The translations under genes and the position numbers were made by a program. From positions 1 through 64,000 of the forward strand of contig JAUZRY010000030.1 of assembly GCA_030949995.1 (NCBI GenBank): a stretch of 64,000 nt of DNA, in the 5' to 3' direction. Positions 44,662 to 56,688 of this stretch are shown piece after piece. The number at the start of each line of letters is the position of its first letter. The stretch's first letter is position 1. The DNA comes from Ardenticatenia bacterium (lineage in GTDB: Bacteria > Chloroflexota > Anaerolineae > Ardenticatenales > Ardenticatenaceae). The notes beneath the pieces are model-generated. The model saw only the letters and a program-made list of their open reading frames with translations. It had not been told where the DNA came from and searched no databases.

Positions 44662-45636
44662 ATGAACAACGTGTTCGTCACCCGTCCCATTCCCCAAAAC
44701 GCCTTGGACCACCTACGACGTGAGGCCACCGTGGAGGTGTGGCCAGGCCCCCTGCCGCCGCCCTACGAGGAACTGCGCCGGCGCGTGGCCACGTGTGACG
44801 GGCTGCTCTGTTTGCTCACCGACCGTGTGGACGCCACGCTCATCGCGTCCGCTCCCAAGCTGCGCGTGATCAGTCAAATGGCCGTGGGCTACGACAACAT
44901 TGACGTGGCCGCTGCCACATCCCGGGGCATTCCCGTGGGCCACACGCCGGGCGTGTTGACCGAGGCCACGGCCGATCTGACGTGGGCCCTCATCTTGGCC
45001 ACGGCACGGCGAGTGGTGGAGGGTATGCGCTTCATCGACGCCGGGCAGTGGCAAACGTGGGATCCGCTGGGCCTCCTAGGGATGGAGCTCCATGGAGCCA
45101 CATTGGGCATTCTGGGACTCGGTCGCATCGGGGCTGCTGTGGCCCGAAGAGCGGTCGGCTTCGGAATGCGCTTGCTCTACACCGGTCCCCGGGAGAAGCC
45201 GGATGTGGCCGCCGGCGTGGGGGCCATCTACACGGATGTCGACACCTTGCTGCACGAGAGCGACGTGGTGAGCATTCACTGTCCCCTCACGCCGGCCACT
45301 AGGCACCTCATTAATGCCCACGCCCTGGCGCGCATGAAGCCCGGGGCCATCCTCGTCAACACGGCTAGGGGCGGCATCGTAGACCACGCTGCCCTGCTGG
45401 ACGCCCTTCGGAGCGGTCACTTGGGAGGTGCCGGCTTGGACGTGACCGAGCCAGAACCCCTGCCCGCCGACCACCCCCTCATGGGCGAGGACCGGGTCAT
45501 TATCACCCCCCACATTGGCTCAGCCACCGTGCGCACCCGTGCTCGCATGGCCGACATGGCTGTGAGCAACCTGCTGGCCGGCCTGCGGGGCGACCCACTC
45601 CCCCACTGTGTGAACCCGGACGTCTACACCCGATAA
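44662..45636 (+). CDS. D-2-hydroxyacid dehydrogenase (glyoxylate/hydroxypyruvate reductase-like)
   Basis: A 324-residue NAD(P)-dependent enzyme. MAVGYDNIDVAAATSRGIPV is the substrate-domain signature, GATLGILGLGRIGAAVARRA the GxGxxG Rossmann motif (about 145-164), HCPLTPATRHLI and MKPGAILVNTARGGIVD the next blocks, with catalytic Arg in that region, Glu in DVTEPEPLPADHPL and His in ITPHIGSAT. It fits glyoxylate reductases. It sits alone behind its own promoter, 26 bases before the HIT gene. Confidence 0.9.
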   Translation: MNNVFVTRPIPQNALDHLRREATVEVWPGPLPPPYEELRRRVATCDGLLCLLTDRVDATLIASAPKLRVISQMAVGYDNIDVAAATSRGIPVGHTPGVLTEATADLTWALILATARRVVEGMRFIDAGQWQTWDPLGLLGMELHGATLGILGLGRIGAAVARRAVGFGMRLLYTGPREKPDVAAGVGAIYTDVDTLLHESDVVSIHCPLTPATRHLINAHALARMKPGAILVNTARGGIVDHAALLDALRSGHLGGAGLDVTEPEPLPADHPLMGEDRVIITPHIGSATVRTRARMADMAVSNLLAGLRGDPLPHCVNPDVYTR

Positions 45637-45662
45637 GGGTGGAGAAGCGGAGGTAAGAGGCC

Positions 45663-46187
45663 GTGGAACACTTGTGGACTCCCTGGCGAATGGAGTACAT
45701 CGTGTCTGACAAGGAACCGGGATGCCCTTTCTGCCGGGCGCTGGACGCCGGTGACGACAAAGCCGGCCACATTCTCCACCGGGGCACACGCTGTTTCATT
45801 ATTCTCAACAAGTATCCCTACAACAATGGCCATCTCATGGTGCTGCCCTACCGTCACGTGGCCGAGCTCCACGAGCTGACGCCCGAGGAGCGGCTTGAAC
45901 TCATTGAACTGGTGGAACTGAGCGTTCGCGTGTTGCGAGAGAGCTCCCGCCCTGATGGCTTCAACGTGGGCATGAACTTGGGCACGGCGGCTGGAGCCGG
46001 CGTGCTGGGCCACCTCCACATGCACGTGGTGCCCCGTTGGAACGGCGACACCAACTACATGACCGTGATCAACCAAGTGCGCACCATCCCCGAACTGTTG
46101 GAGGAGACATGGGGCCGACTGAAGCCGGTGCTCGACGTGCTCATCACCTCCCCTGAAGACGGCACATCTCCTGGGGCTAACCAGTGA
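45663..46187 (+). CDS. HIT-domain protein (AP4A phosphorylase/hydrolase-like)
   Basis: A 174-residue HIT protein from GTG 45663. LWTPWRMEYI and CPFCRALDAG at the N-terminus, NKYPYNNGHLMVLPYRHV, and the triad HLHMHVVPRWNGDTN match the long actinobacterial/Chloroflexota HIT family related to Ap4A phosphorylases. Nucleotide hydrolase or phosphorylase activity on a dinucleoside polyphosphate is the likely role. It differs from the HinT gene at 27998-28353 in length and motif. Confidence 0.88.
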   Translation: MEHLWTPWRMEYIVSDKEPGCPFCRALDAGDDKAGHILHRGTRCFIILNKYPYNNGHLMVLPYRHVAELHELTPEERLELIELVELSVRVLRESSRPDGFNVGMNLGTAAGAGVLGHLHMHVVPRWNGDTNYMTVINQVRTIPELLEETWGRLKPVLDVLITSPEDGTSPGANQ

Positions 46188-46243
46188 ACTCCGTTTGTCC
46201 CTCGCGCCAGTGAGATCGCACCCCGGATGAACCTGAGAACCGT

Positions 46244-46271
46244 TTCGGCTTTTGCCGAAGTTTGGTATAAT
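46244..46271 (+). promoter_or_regulatory. promoter with overlapping inverted repeat, acyl-CoA dehydrogenase operon
   Basis: TATAAT lies at 46266-46271. The -35 region holds no good TTGACA; instead it contains an inverted repeat TTCGGC-TTTT-GCCGAA (46244-46259). The repeat covers the expected -35 site, as an operator for a repressor or activator would. Which regulator binds is unknown. Confidence 0.5.
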
Positions 46272-46279
46272 CCTGTTAG

Positions 46280-46298
46280 GTGGCCCTCAAGGGGCCAC
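46280..46298 (+). other. leader hairpin ahead of acyl-CoA dehydrogenase
   Basis: GTGGCC (46280-46285) and GGCCAC (46293-46298) close a 7-base loop just after the predicted transcript start. No T tract follows. It may stabilise the mRNA 5' end. Confidence 0.35.
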
Positions 46299-46338
46299 GC
46301 TTCCATTTCCAAAGCGCCAAATGCAGACGGAGGCAATC

Positions 46339-47514
46339 ATGGACTTCACACTCACCGAAGAGCAACGCATGATCCGCGATGTGGCCCGAGAGTTCGCCCA
46401 ACAGGAGATCGCGCCCGTAGCGGCTCAACACGACGAGAGCGGCGAATTTCCCCTGGAGACCGTCCGCAAGATGGGAGAATTAGGCTTGCTGGGCATCGAA
46501 GTGCCTGAGGAGTACGGTGGCGCCGGCCTCGACACTGTGGCCTACGTGCTGGCCCTTGAGGAGATCAGCAAGGCCGATGCTGCCCACGGCACCATCATGT
46601 CGGTGTGCAATTCCCTCTTCTGCCACGGCCTGCTCCATTTTGGCACGGAGGAGCAGAAACAGAAGTTTTTAGTCCCCGTGGCCAGCGGAAAGTGGATCGG
46701 CGCCTACAGCCTCACCGAGCCGGGCAGCGGTTCGGACGCGGCCGGGATGCGCACCCGGGCTGTGCAAGAGGGCAATGAGTACATCATCAACGGGCGGAAG
46801 AGCTGGGTCACCAACGGCCCGGTGGCCGACGCCATTGTGCTCTTCGCAGTCACGGACCCAAGGGCCGAACCCCGCCACCGGGGCATCACGGCCTTTGTCA
46901 TCGAAACCGACAAGCCGGGGTTTGTGCAGGGCAAGGTGGAACCTAAGCTGGGCATCCGCGCCAGTGCCACGTGTGAGTGTCTCTACGAGAACTATCGCTG
47001 CCCGGCCGAAAACCGCTTGGGGGCCGAGGGTGAAGGATTCAAGATCGCCATGACCGTGTTGGACGCCGGGCGCATCGGCATTGCTGCCCAAGCCGTGGGG
47101 ATCGCCCAAGCGGCCTACGAGGCCAGCGTGCAGTACACCAAGGAGCGGTATGCCTTCGGCCGTCCCATCGCCGAATTCCAGGCCATCCAGTTCAAGTTGG
47201 CCGACATGGCCACACGCATCGAGGCCGCCCGCCTGTTGACCCTCAACGCCGCCTTGGCCAAGGAGCGCAGCAAGAAAACAGGCGAACGGTACACCAAGCT
47301 GGCCAGCATGGCAAAGCTTTTCGCCAGCGAGACGGCCATGTGGGTCGCCCATCAGGCAGTCCAGATCCACGGTGGCATGGGATACTCCAAAGAATTGCCC
47401 ATCGAGCGTTACTTCCGAGACGCCAAAATCACCGAAATCTATGAGGGCACCAGCGAAATCCAGCGACTCGTGATTGCACGGAACGTGCTCCGCGAAATAG
47501 GCCACGCCCTCTGA
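46339..47514 (+). CDS. acyl-CoA dehydrogenase (short/branched-chain type)
   Basis: A 391-residue FAD enzyme from ATG 46339, behind CGGAGG. GAYSLTEPGSGSDAAGMRTRA is the FAD/substrate motif, QAVGIAQAAYEASVQYTKER and YAFGRPIAEFQAIQFKLADM are signature blocks, and the catalytic glutamate sits in EIYEGTSEIQRLVIAR. The first step of beta-oxidation or branched-chain amino-acid breakdown is catalysed by this family. It opens a cluster with an acyltransferase-fold protein and acyl-CoA carboxylase genes. Confidence 0.92.
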   Translation: MDFTLTEEQRMIRDVAREFAQQEIAPVAAQHDESGEFPLETVRKMGELGLLGIEVPEEYGGAGLDTVAYVLALEEISKADAAHGTIMSVCNSLFCHGLLHFGTEEQKQKFLVPVASGKWIGAYSLTEPGSGSDAAGMRTRAVQEGNEYIINGRKSWVTNGPVADAIVLFAVTDPRAEPRHRGITAFVIETDKPGFVQGKVEPKLGIRASATCECLYENYRCPAENRLGAEGEGFKIAMTVLDAGRIGIAAQAVGIAQAAYEASVQYTKERYAFGRPIAEFQAIQFKLADMATRIEAARLLTLNAALAKERSKKTGERYTKLASMAKLFASETAMWVAHQAVQIHGGMGYSKELPIERYFRDAKITEIYEGTSEIQRLVIARNVLREIGHAL

Positions 47515-47526
47515 GGTCAAGCGCGC

Positions 47527-48059
47527 ATGGAGCACACGAGCGGCCACAGCCACATCCCGCGCCGGCATGAGCGCCTCTTCCACTCCCCTTCCTTGGGCCC
47601 AGAAAACGCGCTCAGCTATTGGTGGAAGACCGTTCACCCGCTGCGGGTCATGTGGAACTTCACCTGGATCTACGCTGCTCGCTATTGCCCCTCCTTGGCC
47701 ATCAAGCGGAATCTCTTGCGTTTGACCGGGATGAAAGTGGGCCAACACGTCTCCGTGGGGCTCGCTGTGGTCTTCGACATCTTCTTCCCCGAACTCATAA
47801 CCATTGGCGACAACACCATCATCGGCTACAATACGGTCGTGCTAGCTCACGAGTTCACAGTGAACGAGTGGCGAAAAGGGCCAGTAATCATTGGGCGCAA
47901 CGTGAGCATTGGCGCCAATTGCACCATTTTGCCCGGCGTGATCATCGGTGACGGCGCCACCGTTTCGGCCATGAGCTTAGTCAACCGGGACGTGCCCCCG
48001 GGCGCTTTTGTGGGCGGCGTGCCCGCCCGCGAGCTTGTGGGAGCGAAGAAGGAGGCACC

Positions 48060-48063
<4 letters not shown>
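47527..48063 (+). CDS. left-handed beta-helix acyltransferase-like protein
   Basis: A 178-residue protein. The N-terminal 65 residues are helical with aromatic content ([20 protein letters not shown]). The rest is hexapeptide repeats of the LbH fold: [40 protein letters not shown] and [14 protein letters not shown]. The end [14 protein letters not shown] is typical of maltose/galactoside-type O-acetyltransferases. Its stop overlaps the carboxyltransferase ATG by four bases, linking it to the acyl-CoA cluster. Acceptor unknown. Confidence 0.85.
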
Positions 48064-49610
<1,547 letters not shown>

Positions 49611-49637
49611 CTCCTGAGGCTGAGGGAGTCACACGCC

Positions 49638-50424
49638 ATGGACGATACCTTGATGCCCACGAGCGACATTGGATGGACGCTGAGCTCCTGTATCATCACC
49701 AACGCTGGGCAAACGCAGATCACCTGTATGACAATGAGAGCTCGCGGGTGCTCCCAACATCTACAACTTGGAACAGAAGGCCTTCGCTCCCTTCGTGGAA
49801 TTCGCTAAAAAGCCGACTGGCGTGATCGCCGTAGGCACAATGGACGGGAAGCACCACCCCCAAAAGATAAGACAAGCACTCCTGACAGCTCTGCCAACCG
49901 AGGAGAACCTGTACAGTGATCTCCCGCCGGGTCGTGGCCGCCGTCGGAGCACCCCCTATACGTGGATCGCCAACCATTTGGCGATGCCCGTGGCCGAGTT
50001 TCCCCCCGCACCTTCCTCACAGCCGTGCGGGAAACCGCTGAAGACTCATCACAGCGGTATGAGGACTACACGTTTCCGTTGCACTACGAGAGCATCAAAT
50101 GGGGAGTACAAAAAGCTTCGACCGTTCGCGTACATGAAGTGGCCGAGGATTACGGATTACCCCTGGGTTGGGCACTCATGCAGCCCCTGCGCGGCCTTGT
50201 CGTCCCCTGCAAGCTCAATGAGATCGTGGACAGACGGTTTGCTGCATTCAACATGCCGTCTACGCTCTTTGATGCTGGTCCGCTCACCCTCTCCGGCCTG
50301 CCCCCTGAACATTGGCAAGAAGGCTGGGGGGTATCGTGAAGGACTTGGAGCTTTGGGCATCTTCTACAAGCTCAGCGACGGACGAATCAACGTACCCGAC
50401 ATCTACCGTATCGGCTCGGGCTAG
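49638..50424 (+). pseudogene. decayed, unrecognised coding sequence
   Basis: Several overlapping frames share protein-like fragments. One begins at ATG 49638. Another carries EQKAFAPFVEFAKKPTGVIA and TALPTEENLYSDLPP, then a change of frame gives RVSPRTFLTAVRETAEDS, LHYESIKWGVQKAS and YGLPLGWALMQPLRGLVVPC. A final switch gives EGLGALGIFYKLSDGRINVP and DIYRIGSG before 50424. At least two to three shifts are needed. The last blocks resemble the C-terminal part of large uncharacterised ATPase-like proteins I half remember; this is not firm. It separates pccB from accC. Confidence 0.5.
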
Positions 50425-50479
50425 GCCGTCGTGGTGGCGTCAGGCCCGTGCGCTAGAACCCGATCGAAGGTGAAAGCCT

Positions 50480-51976
50480 ATGTTCCGCAAAGTGCTGGTC
50501 GCCAACCGAGGTGAAATTGCCGTGCGCATCATTCGCGCGTGCCAGGAATTGGGCGTGCAGACGGTGGCGGTCTACTCGGAGGCCGACCGCCGCGCCCTGC
50601 ACGTGCGCTACGCTGACGAGGCATACTTCATCGGTCCGCCACCGCCTGGTGACTCCTACCTGCGGATCGACAAGCTCATCGACGTGGCCATCCGCTCTGG
50701 CGCAGACGCCGTTCACCCCGGATACGGCTTCCTGGCTGAAAACGCCACCTTTGCGCGCGCCGTGGCCGAAGCCGGCCTGACCTTCGTCGGCCCGTCGCCG
50801 GAGGCCATTGCCCTTATGGGCGATAAGGTAGCCGCCCGCGAGAGTGCCCTGCGCGCCGGGGTGCCCGTTGTGCCGGGTACTCCCCGCTCCCTTGTCGACG
50901 ACGAGCTCATCGCCGCCGCCGAACGGTTGGGCTTTCCCCTCATGGTCAAAGCAGCAGCCGGCGGCGGCGGCAAGGGCATGCGCGTTGTCCATGATCCTGC
51001 TGAATTGCCATCCGCCCTTCAAGCTGCCCGCCGGGAAGCCAAAGGCGCCTTCGGCGACGGCCGCATTTACTTGGAAAAACTGATCGAAGGTGGACGTCAC
51101 ATCGAGATCCAAGTCCTGGCCGACGAACACGGGAACAGCATAGCCCTGGGCGAACGCGAATGTTCCATCCAACGGCGGCATCAAAAGCTCCTGGAAGAAG
51201 CCCCTTCCCCCTTCGTAGACGAGGACCTGCGCCAGCGCATGAGCGAGACAGCCTTGGCTCTAGTGCGCGCCGTGAATTACACCAACGCCGGGACTGTGGA
51301 ATTTCTCGTGGACCGGGACAGAAACTTCTACTTCCTGGAAATGAACACCCGCCTCCAAGTCGAACATCCTGTCACTGAAATGATCACCGGCGTGGACATT
51401 GTCAAGGAACAACTGCGTATTGCCTCCGGTCGCCGTCTGCGCTACAAGCAGGAGGACATCCGGCTCAAGGGGTGGGCTATGGAAGCTCGCATCACGGCTG
51501 AAGATCCGTACAACAACTTCCTGCCCTCCACCGGCCGGATTACCTTGCTTCAGGAACCCACAGGGCCAGGCGTGCGCGTGGAAAGCGGCGTCTTTGAAGG
51601 ACTTGAAATTTCCCTGTTTTACGATCCCATGATTGCCAAAGTCATTGCATGGGGCGAAACCCGAGGGGAGGCCCTGTTGCGCCTCCGCCGGGCCCTCCAG
51701 GAATACCGCATTCTCGGCATTAAGACCAACATCCCCTTTCACCGCCGCCTGCTCGACAACACGAACTTCATTGGCGGCGTCTATGACACTGGATTCCTGG
51801 AGAACACACCCGAGCTCTTGACCTCCTCGGCCCGTCATCACCTGCACCCGGCGGCCATTGCGGCCACACTGCTCATGCACCAGCGCCGTCAGAGGGCCCT
51901 CGTGCTCGTCAGTGGCACGGGTGACGACCGCTCCAGCCTGTGGAAAATCGCTGCCCGAAGGGAGGCCCTGCGATGA
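50480..51976 (+). CDS. accC: biotin carboxylase subunit of acyl-CoA carboxylase
   Basis: A 498-residue ATP-grasp biotin carboxylase. FRKVLVANRGEIAVRIIRAC is the standard opening. The glycine-rich ATP loop reads AAAGGGGKGMRVV, and EKLIEGGRHIEIQVLADEHG, ERECSIQRRHQKLLEEAP and FLEMNTRLQVEHPVTEM follow in order. It carboxylates biotin on BCCP using ATP and bicarbonate. The extended C-terminus (about 450-498) is somewhat longer than bacterial AccC. The downstream BCCP gene overlaps by four bases. Confidence 0.95.
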   Translation: MFRKVLVANRGEIAVRIIRACQELGVQTVAVYSEADRRALHVRYADEAYFIGPPPPGDSYLRIDKLIDVAIRSGADAVHPGYGFLAENATFARAVAEAGLTFVGPSPEAIALMGDKVAARESALRAGVPVVPGTPRSLVDDELIAAAERLGFPLMVKAAAGGGGKGMRVVHDPAELPSALQAARREAKGAFGDGRIYLEKLIEGGRHIEIQVLADEHGNSIALGERECSIQRRHQKLLEEAPSPFVDEDLRQRMSETALALVRAVNYTNAGTVEFLVDRDRNFYFLEMNTRLQVEHPVTEMITGVDIVKEQLRIASGRRLRYKQEDIRLKGWAMEARITAEDPYNNFLPSTGRITLLQEPTGPGVRVESGVFEGLEISLFYDPMIAKVIAWGETRGEALLRLRRALQEYRILGIKTNIPFHRRLLDNTNFIGGVYDTGFLENTPELLTSSARHHLHPAAIAATLLMHQRRQRALVLVSGTGDDRSSLWKIAARREALR

Positions 51977-52485
51977 GCACCCGCTACATTGCCTACGTGG
52001 ACGGCCAACAGGTGGAACTGCTGATCCACCCCCACGGTGCCCTCGACGTGGACGGACACCCGGTGGAAGTCCACCTGGAACACATCGCCAACGAGACCAT
52101 CTACTCCCTAATCATCGAGCATCACTCCTACGAAGTGTACGCTGAATACTTACAAGAGGGCCGATGGGTTATCCTCGTGGACGGTGAACGCCACGAAGTC
52201 GTGGTGGAAGACGAGCGCATGCAACGCCTCAAACAACTCGGCGGTGGCGCCGCCAAGCCCGTGGGCGACGTGCAGATCAAGGCGCCCATGCCCGGCCTCA
52301 TCGTCAAGGTGCCCGTGCAAGAAGGCCAACAGGTGACCGCCCACGAGGCCGTTATCATCCTCGAGGCCATGAAAATGGAAAACGAAATCCGTACGCCTGT
52401 TGATGGTGTGGTGAAATCCATCCTCGTGAAGCCGGGACAGGCTGTGGACCAGAACGAGATTCTCGTCGTGCTAGGGCCACCGTGA
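51973..52485 (+). CDS. biotin carboxyl carrier protein
   Basis: A 170-residue protein from ATG 51973. The N-terminal 90 residues form a small beta-rich domain found in BCCPs of acyl-CoA carboxylases, then a biotinyl domain: IKAPMPGLIVKVPVQEGQQV, EAMKMENEIRTPVDG (biotin on the Lys of MKM) and ILVKPGQAVDQNEILVVL. It forms the carboxylase together with AccC and PccB. Confidence 0.93.
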   Translation: MSTRYIAYVDGQQVELLIHPHGALDVDGHPVEVHLEHIANETIYSLIIEHHSYEVYAEYLQEGRWVILVDGERHEVVVEDERMQRLKQLGGGAAKPVGDVQIKAPMPGLIVKVPVQEGQQVTAHEAVIILEAMKMENEIRTPVDGVVKSILVKPGQAVDQNEILVVLGPP

Positions 52486-52518
52486 CTCCGGCTCCTGTGA
52501 AAGGGTGATGTCCGAGCC

Positions 52519-55031
52519 GTGCTCGAGTGGGAAGTCTTTGAAGAACCACAGCCGCTACCAGATCTGCCGCCGGATGAATCTTCGCCGACGCGCTCTCGTC
52601 GCTTTTGGCTGGTGCTCGCCTTGGGCATCGCTCTCCTCGTCCTCCTGATCCTGTGGGTGCTCCGACAGGAAATGGAGCGGCGCCAGGCTGCCATGCGCGC
52701 CGACCTGACCGAATTCATCCTCCAGGAGGAACAGGCACGTGCCTTTGGTCTCAGGGACCAGGCTGCCTACCTGATTACGCCCGGCGTCACGTGGGAGTGG
52801 TGGACGAATTACCTGAAATCGTTTCAGCTACCTGGCGTGGACCCACGTCCTGTGGACGTACAGGTGGCCGAAGTCCGCTTTGACGGCGAGGGGGCCCTCG
52901 TCACCGTGACCATCAACGGGCACCCCCAAATGCGATACTACCGGCTGATGGGCCAGGAGTGGCGACGCGCCATGCTTCCTGTCGAGCAAGTATGGGGTAT
53001 CCGCCGAGTCGCCATTGCCCCCTTCGAGGGGCTCTCCATCATCTACCGTCCCCCCTTGGATCGTCCCTTTGGCCAGCAATTGGGCAAGGATATTAACGCG
53101 CTCTACGACGAGGTGTTCCCATCCTGGCCGGCCACGCCACAGGTCACTCAAATCGAGATCGAGCCCCGCGATGTGGGCCCAGCGCTTATTAGCGCCCAAG
53201 ACGACCGGATCGTGATCAACTCCCCCCTGCTCGTCGTCCAGGACGGGGTGCTCGGCGGCGAGGGCGCGGTACGCCTCGCCCTTGCCGAGGCCCTTCTCGA
53301 CCAGGCAGACGGGATCGAGACGCCCACCACAGCGGTGTCCCTTCTCAACGCCTCCCGCTTCCTCAAAGCTATCCACGTCACAGTGGCCATGCACTGGGCC
53401 CTGACCCCTGAAGAACATGAGGCGCTCGTCGCCTCGTGGCGCCAACACCTGCTGGAGACTTGGACCTCCCCCTTCGAGGCCATCACCTCGCCTGAACTCG
53501 CCTCCCAAGGTGCTGCTGCCATCATCCGCCAGGCCAACGTGGCCGCCCTTTTCACCGCCGAATACCTGTACGAGAGCGCCGGCCCCCAAGCCCTGGCCCA
53601 CATCGTCCGCCGCTTGCCCTTCACCGACACGTGGGATGAGCTCTTCCAGGACACCGTCGGACAGCCACGCCGCGCCGTGGAGGCGGGCGCGGCCACGTTT
53701 GCCGCCAACGTGTCCACGTCCCAGGCCCCACCCACCACGCAGCCTGTCAGGCGTTCCCGCGACGGGGTGGACGCTGAACTGCTGACCTTCGGCCCAGGCC
53801 GAGTCGTGCGAGGGCTTGTGGAGAACAGGAACGTGGAGATCCGCCTTCCCGACAAGCGCAATTCTTTCTACGCTGACGCCAACCTGTGGCGGCCGGCTGT
53901 TTGGGCGTTCGCTCCCAGGTGTTCGTTGAGGGGACGTGGCAGCTTGAGGGCCAACAGTTACAAGCCGAACGCCTGACTATCACCCGGGCCAAGCTGCCCT
54001 TTCTCCTGCGCACCACGGCACCGCCGGCGAACACCGTGGGCTACGTGGTCAGGCGCACTCCTTTCCGACCGGCCGACGTGCTGGCCATCGGCGCCAACAC
54101 CACTGCCACGCCGATCCTGGAATTGGAACAAGCCATCGAGATTCGTGCCGCGGCCCGAGAAGACGGGGCCTTGGATTTTGTGATCACCTTCTTTATGCCC
54201 GGATGTGACCGGTACTGGGTGGTGGTGTACTCCCCCAGACAGGGCATCGTGGCCAAGTGGCTGGCCGAGCGCCCGTCCACCGATACCGGCTTCTTCCACA
54301 CCATTTGGCGCCCTGAGTCCGGGGACATGTTCTTCCTGGTGGGAACGCCGGCCAACGGCACGTGGCAATACCGCCTGTACCGAGCCGACCGCAGCCGGCT
54401 CACGGCAGAACCAGGTGCCCGCCTCCGGCCCGGGCTCCTTCCCCTGGGCTGGAGCACCTTCTCGGAAGAGCTCGTGGCCTTCGACATGGGGGCATCCCGG
54501 CCCACTCTCGTGCTCCTGGAGCCTTCTGGCGAAGAGACCCGCCAGATTCCCCTCACAGCCACGCCATCCAACATCCGGCTGAGCCCCGACGGCCGCCGTC
54601 TGGCCTTCACCGCGCGCTTCCGACGCACTGAAGGCCCACCGGACACGCTCATAGTGTTGGATGTGGCGGATGGGAGCCAACAGGTCCTCTGGTCGAGTGC
54701 TATCGGAGAAGGGCTGGGCACACCGGTCTGGGCACAGGCCACCACTCCTGTGAAAGTAGCCGTGCCCGTAGGTCCCCTGCAGGGCGAGGGCAAGCAGCGC
54801 ACCTTTGCCTCTCTCTACACCTTCACGTTCGGGGACGAAGGCCGACCTTCGCCCGAGGTGACGCTCTTCAGCCAGCTCCGCGAGCTCGTCGGCGTGGCCC
54901 TCTGCCCTGATGAGAGGCGCATGTGGGCCTACCGGGATCAAGGCCAGACAATCCTTATCCACGAGAGAGTCGGGGAACGGCAGGTTATCCCGTTAGCGTT
55001 CACCAGCGCACAGGTGTTGGGATGTGAGTAA
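52519..55031 (+). pseudogene. membrane-anchored protein with C-terminal propeller-like domain, one frameshift
   Basis: About 837 codons across two frames that meet near 53895-53915 (around GTTTGGGCG). The start is GTG 52519. The cytoplasmic N-terminus is acidic (EEPQPLPDLPPDES), then one transmembrane helix (about 27-48). The middle has a domain of unknown type (LGKDINALYDEVFPSWP, then HVTVAMHWALTPEEHEALVA); an HExxH motif is not seen. The C-terminal 300 residues carry TolB/WD40-like blade signs (IRLSPDGRRLAFTARF, LIVLDVADGS). It begins 33 bases after the BCCP stop, but a link to the carboxylase is unproven. Confidence 0.6.
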
Positions 55032-55048
55032 CTCAGGAGATGGCCGCC

Positions 55049-56617
55049 ATGCCAACCCTCTATGTGAACGGGCGCATCTATGCACAAGACCTCTCCCGCC
55101 CCTTGGCCGATGCCTTCCTCGTGGCCGGCGGGCGCATTCAATGGGTCGGTCAGGAAACGGAGGTGGGCACCAACGTGGCGTGGAAACGCGTAGACCTATC
55201 AGGGGCAACTGTGCTCCCCGGGCTGCGCGACGCCCACACCCACATGATGGCCTATGCGCTGTTGAAGCACCAGGTGGACTTGCGGAACACGCGCAGCGAG
55301 GCAGAGGCGGCCCGGCGTGTGGCGGAGTACGCTGCCCGTTATCCAGACCGCCCGTGGATTCGTGGACACGGCTGGAACGAGCACTTGTGGGAGGAAGGTC
55401 GCCCGCCTACCCGGGCCTCCTTGGACCAAGCGGTTCCCAACCGCCCGGTGGTGCTCTCCCGCGTTGACGGCCACGTGGTGTGGGTGAACTCGCGCGCCCT
55501 CGAACTGGCCGGCGTGACCGACGAGACGCCCGATCCTCCCGGAGGCCACTTGGAGCGCGATACGCAAGGCGGGCTGACAGGGCTGCTGCGCGAGACGGCC
55601 CCGCGCTGGTGGATCAACACGTGCCACCACCTCCCCTCCACGAGCGCGTCGAAGCCATCGAGGCCGTGCAACACGAAGCTCACGCCTTGGGACTGGTGGA
55701 AATTCACACAATTGAGGGCGCCGAGGCCTTGGAAACGTTCCAAGTGCTCCACACAGCCGGTCGTTTGAGCTTGCGGGTGCTCTTCCTGCCCCCCCATCTC
55801 ACTCCTCGAGCCCCTGCGCGAGGCCGGCGTGCGGGCCGGCCTCGGCGACGACTGGCTACGGCTTGGGCAAATCAAGATCTTCGCCGATGGAACCTTAGGC
55901 TCCCGCACGGATTGGATGCTGGACCCCTTCGAGGGCGACGCCGAACAGCGTGGCCTGCCAGCCTATGCTCCCGACGAGCTCACCAGGCTCGTGAGAGAAG
56001 CTCACGAAGCCGGGTGGCCGTGTGCCATTCACGCCATCGGCGACGCGGCCAACCGGGCAGCCTTGGACGCCCTGGAGGCCGCCCCGCCCTGTGCAAGTCC
56101 TCTGCCCGACCGCATTGAGCACGTCCAACTCATCCACCCAGAGGATATGCCCCGCTTGGCCGCCCAAGGTGTGGTGGCCTCCATGCAGCCGATCCACATG
56201 GCCAGTGACTGGCGCCTCGCTGACCTCTTCTGGGGGCCCCGGGCCCGCTGGAGTTACGCCTGGCGCTCCCTTCGGCGCTTGGGCACCGTGCTGGCCTTCG
56301 GCTCCGACGTGCCCGTGGAGTCGTTGGATCCGTGGCCAGCGTTGGCTGTGGCCATCACCCGGCAAAATCTGGAGGGGCTCCCTGAAGGAGGGTGGTACCC
56401 CGACGAGACGCTCACCCTCGCCGAGGCGCTTGAGGGGTTCACACACGGTGTAGCCCGTGCGGCCGGCCGAGCAGGCGCCGGCCGGGTGGTGGTCGGAGCG
56501 CCGGCCGATGTGATCGTGCTCGACCAAGATCCCTTTGAGCTTCAGCCAGAGGAACTGGCTCGCGCACGGCCACAGGCCACGCTCGTCGGGGGAGAGGTGG
56601 TCTGGGGGGAAATGTAG
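55049..56617 (+). pseudogene. amidohydrolase family protein (YtcJ-like), two frameshifts
   Basis: About 523 codons in three frames. ATG 55049 sits nine bases after AGGAG. The first frame has ATVLPGLRDAHTHMMAYAL (metal HxH) and WIRGHGWNEHLW. A break near 55600-55640 (a base missing) leads to PLHERVEAIEAVQHEAHALG. A second break at seven C (55789-55795; six would give LFLPPISLLEPLREAG) leads to GQIKIFADGTLGSR, CAIHAIGDAANRAALDALE, RIEHVQLIHPEDM and LAFGSDVPVESLDPW. This is the complete metal-site set of the YtcJ group, hydrolases of unknown amide or imide substrates. Confidence 0.8.
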
Positions 56618-56688
56618 TGCTCAACCACAGTGACGTTCGTGGGTCCCATGGAATGGGTGGCTTATTGCCACAGTTCATTGTGGGAATA

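Noticed and set aside
46669-47748. A 359-codon minus-strand frame opposite the acyl-CoA dehydrogenase
   Set aside because: The plus-strand protein has all family motifs; the opposite frame is a mirror artefact of codon bias.
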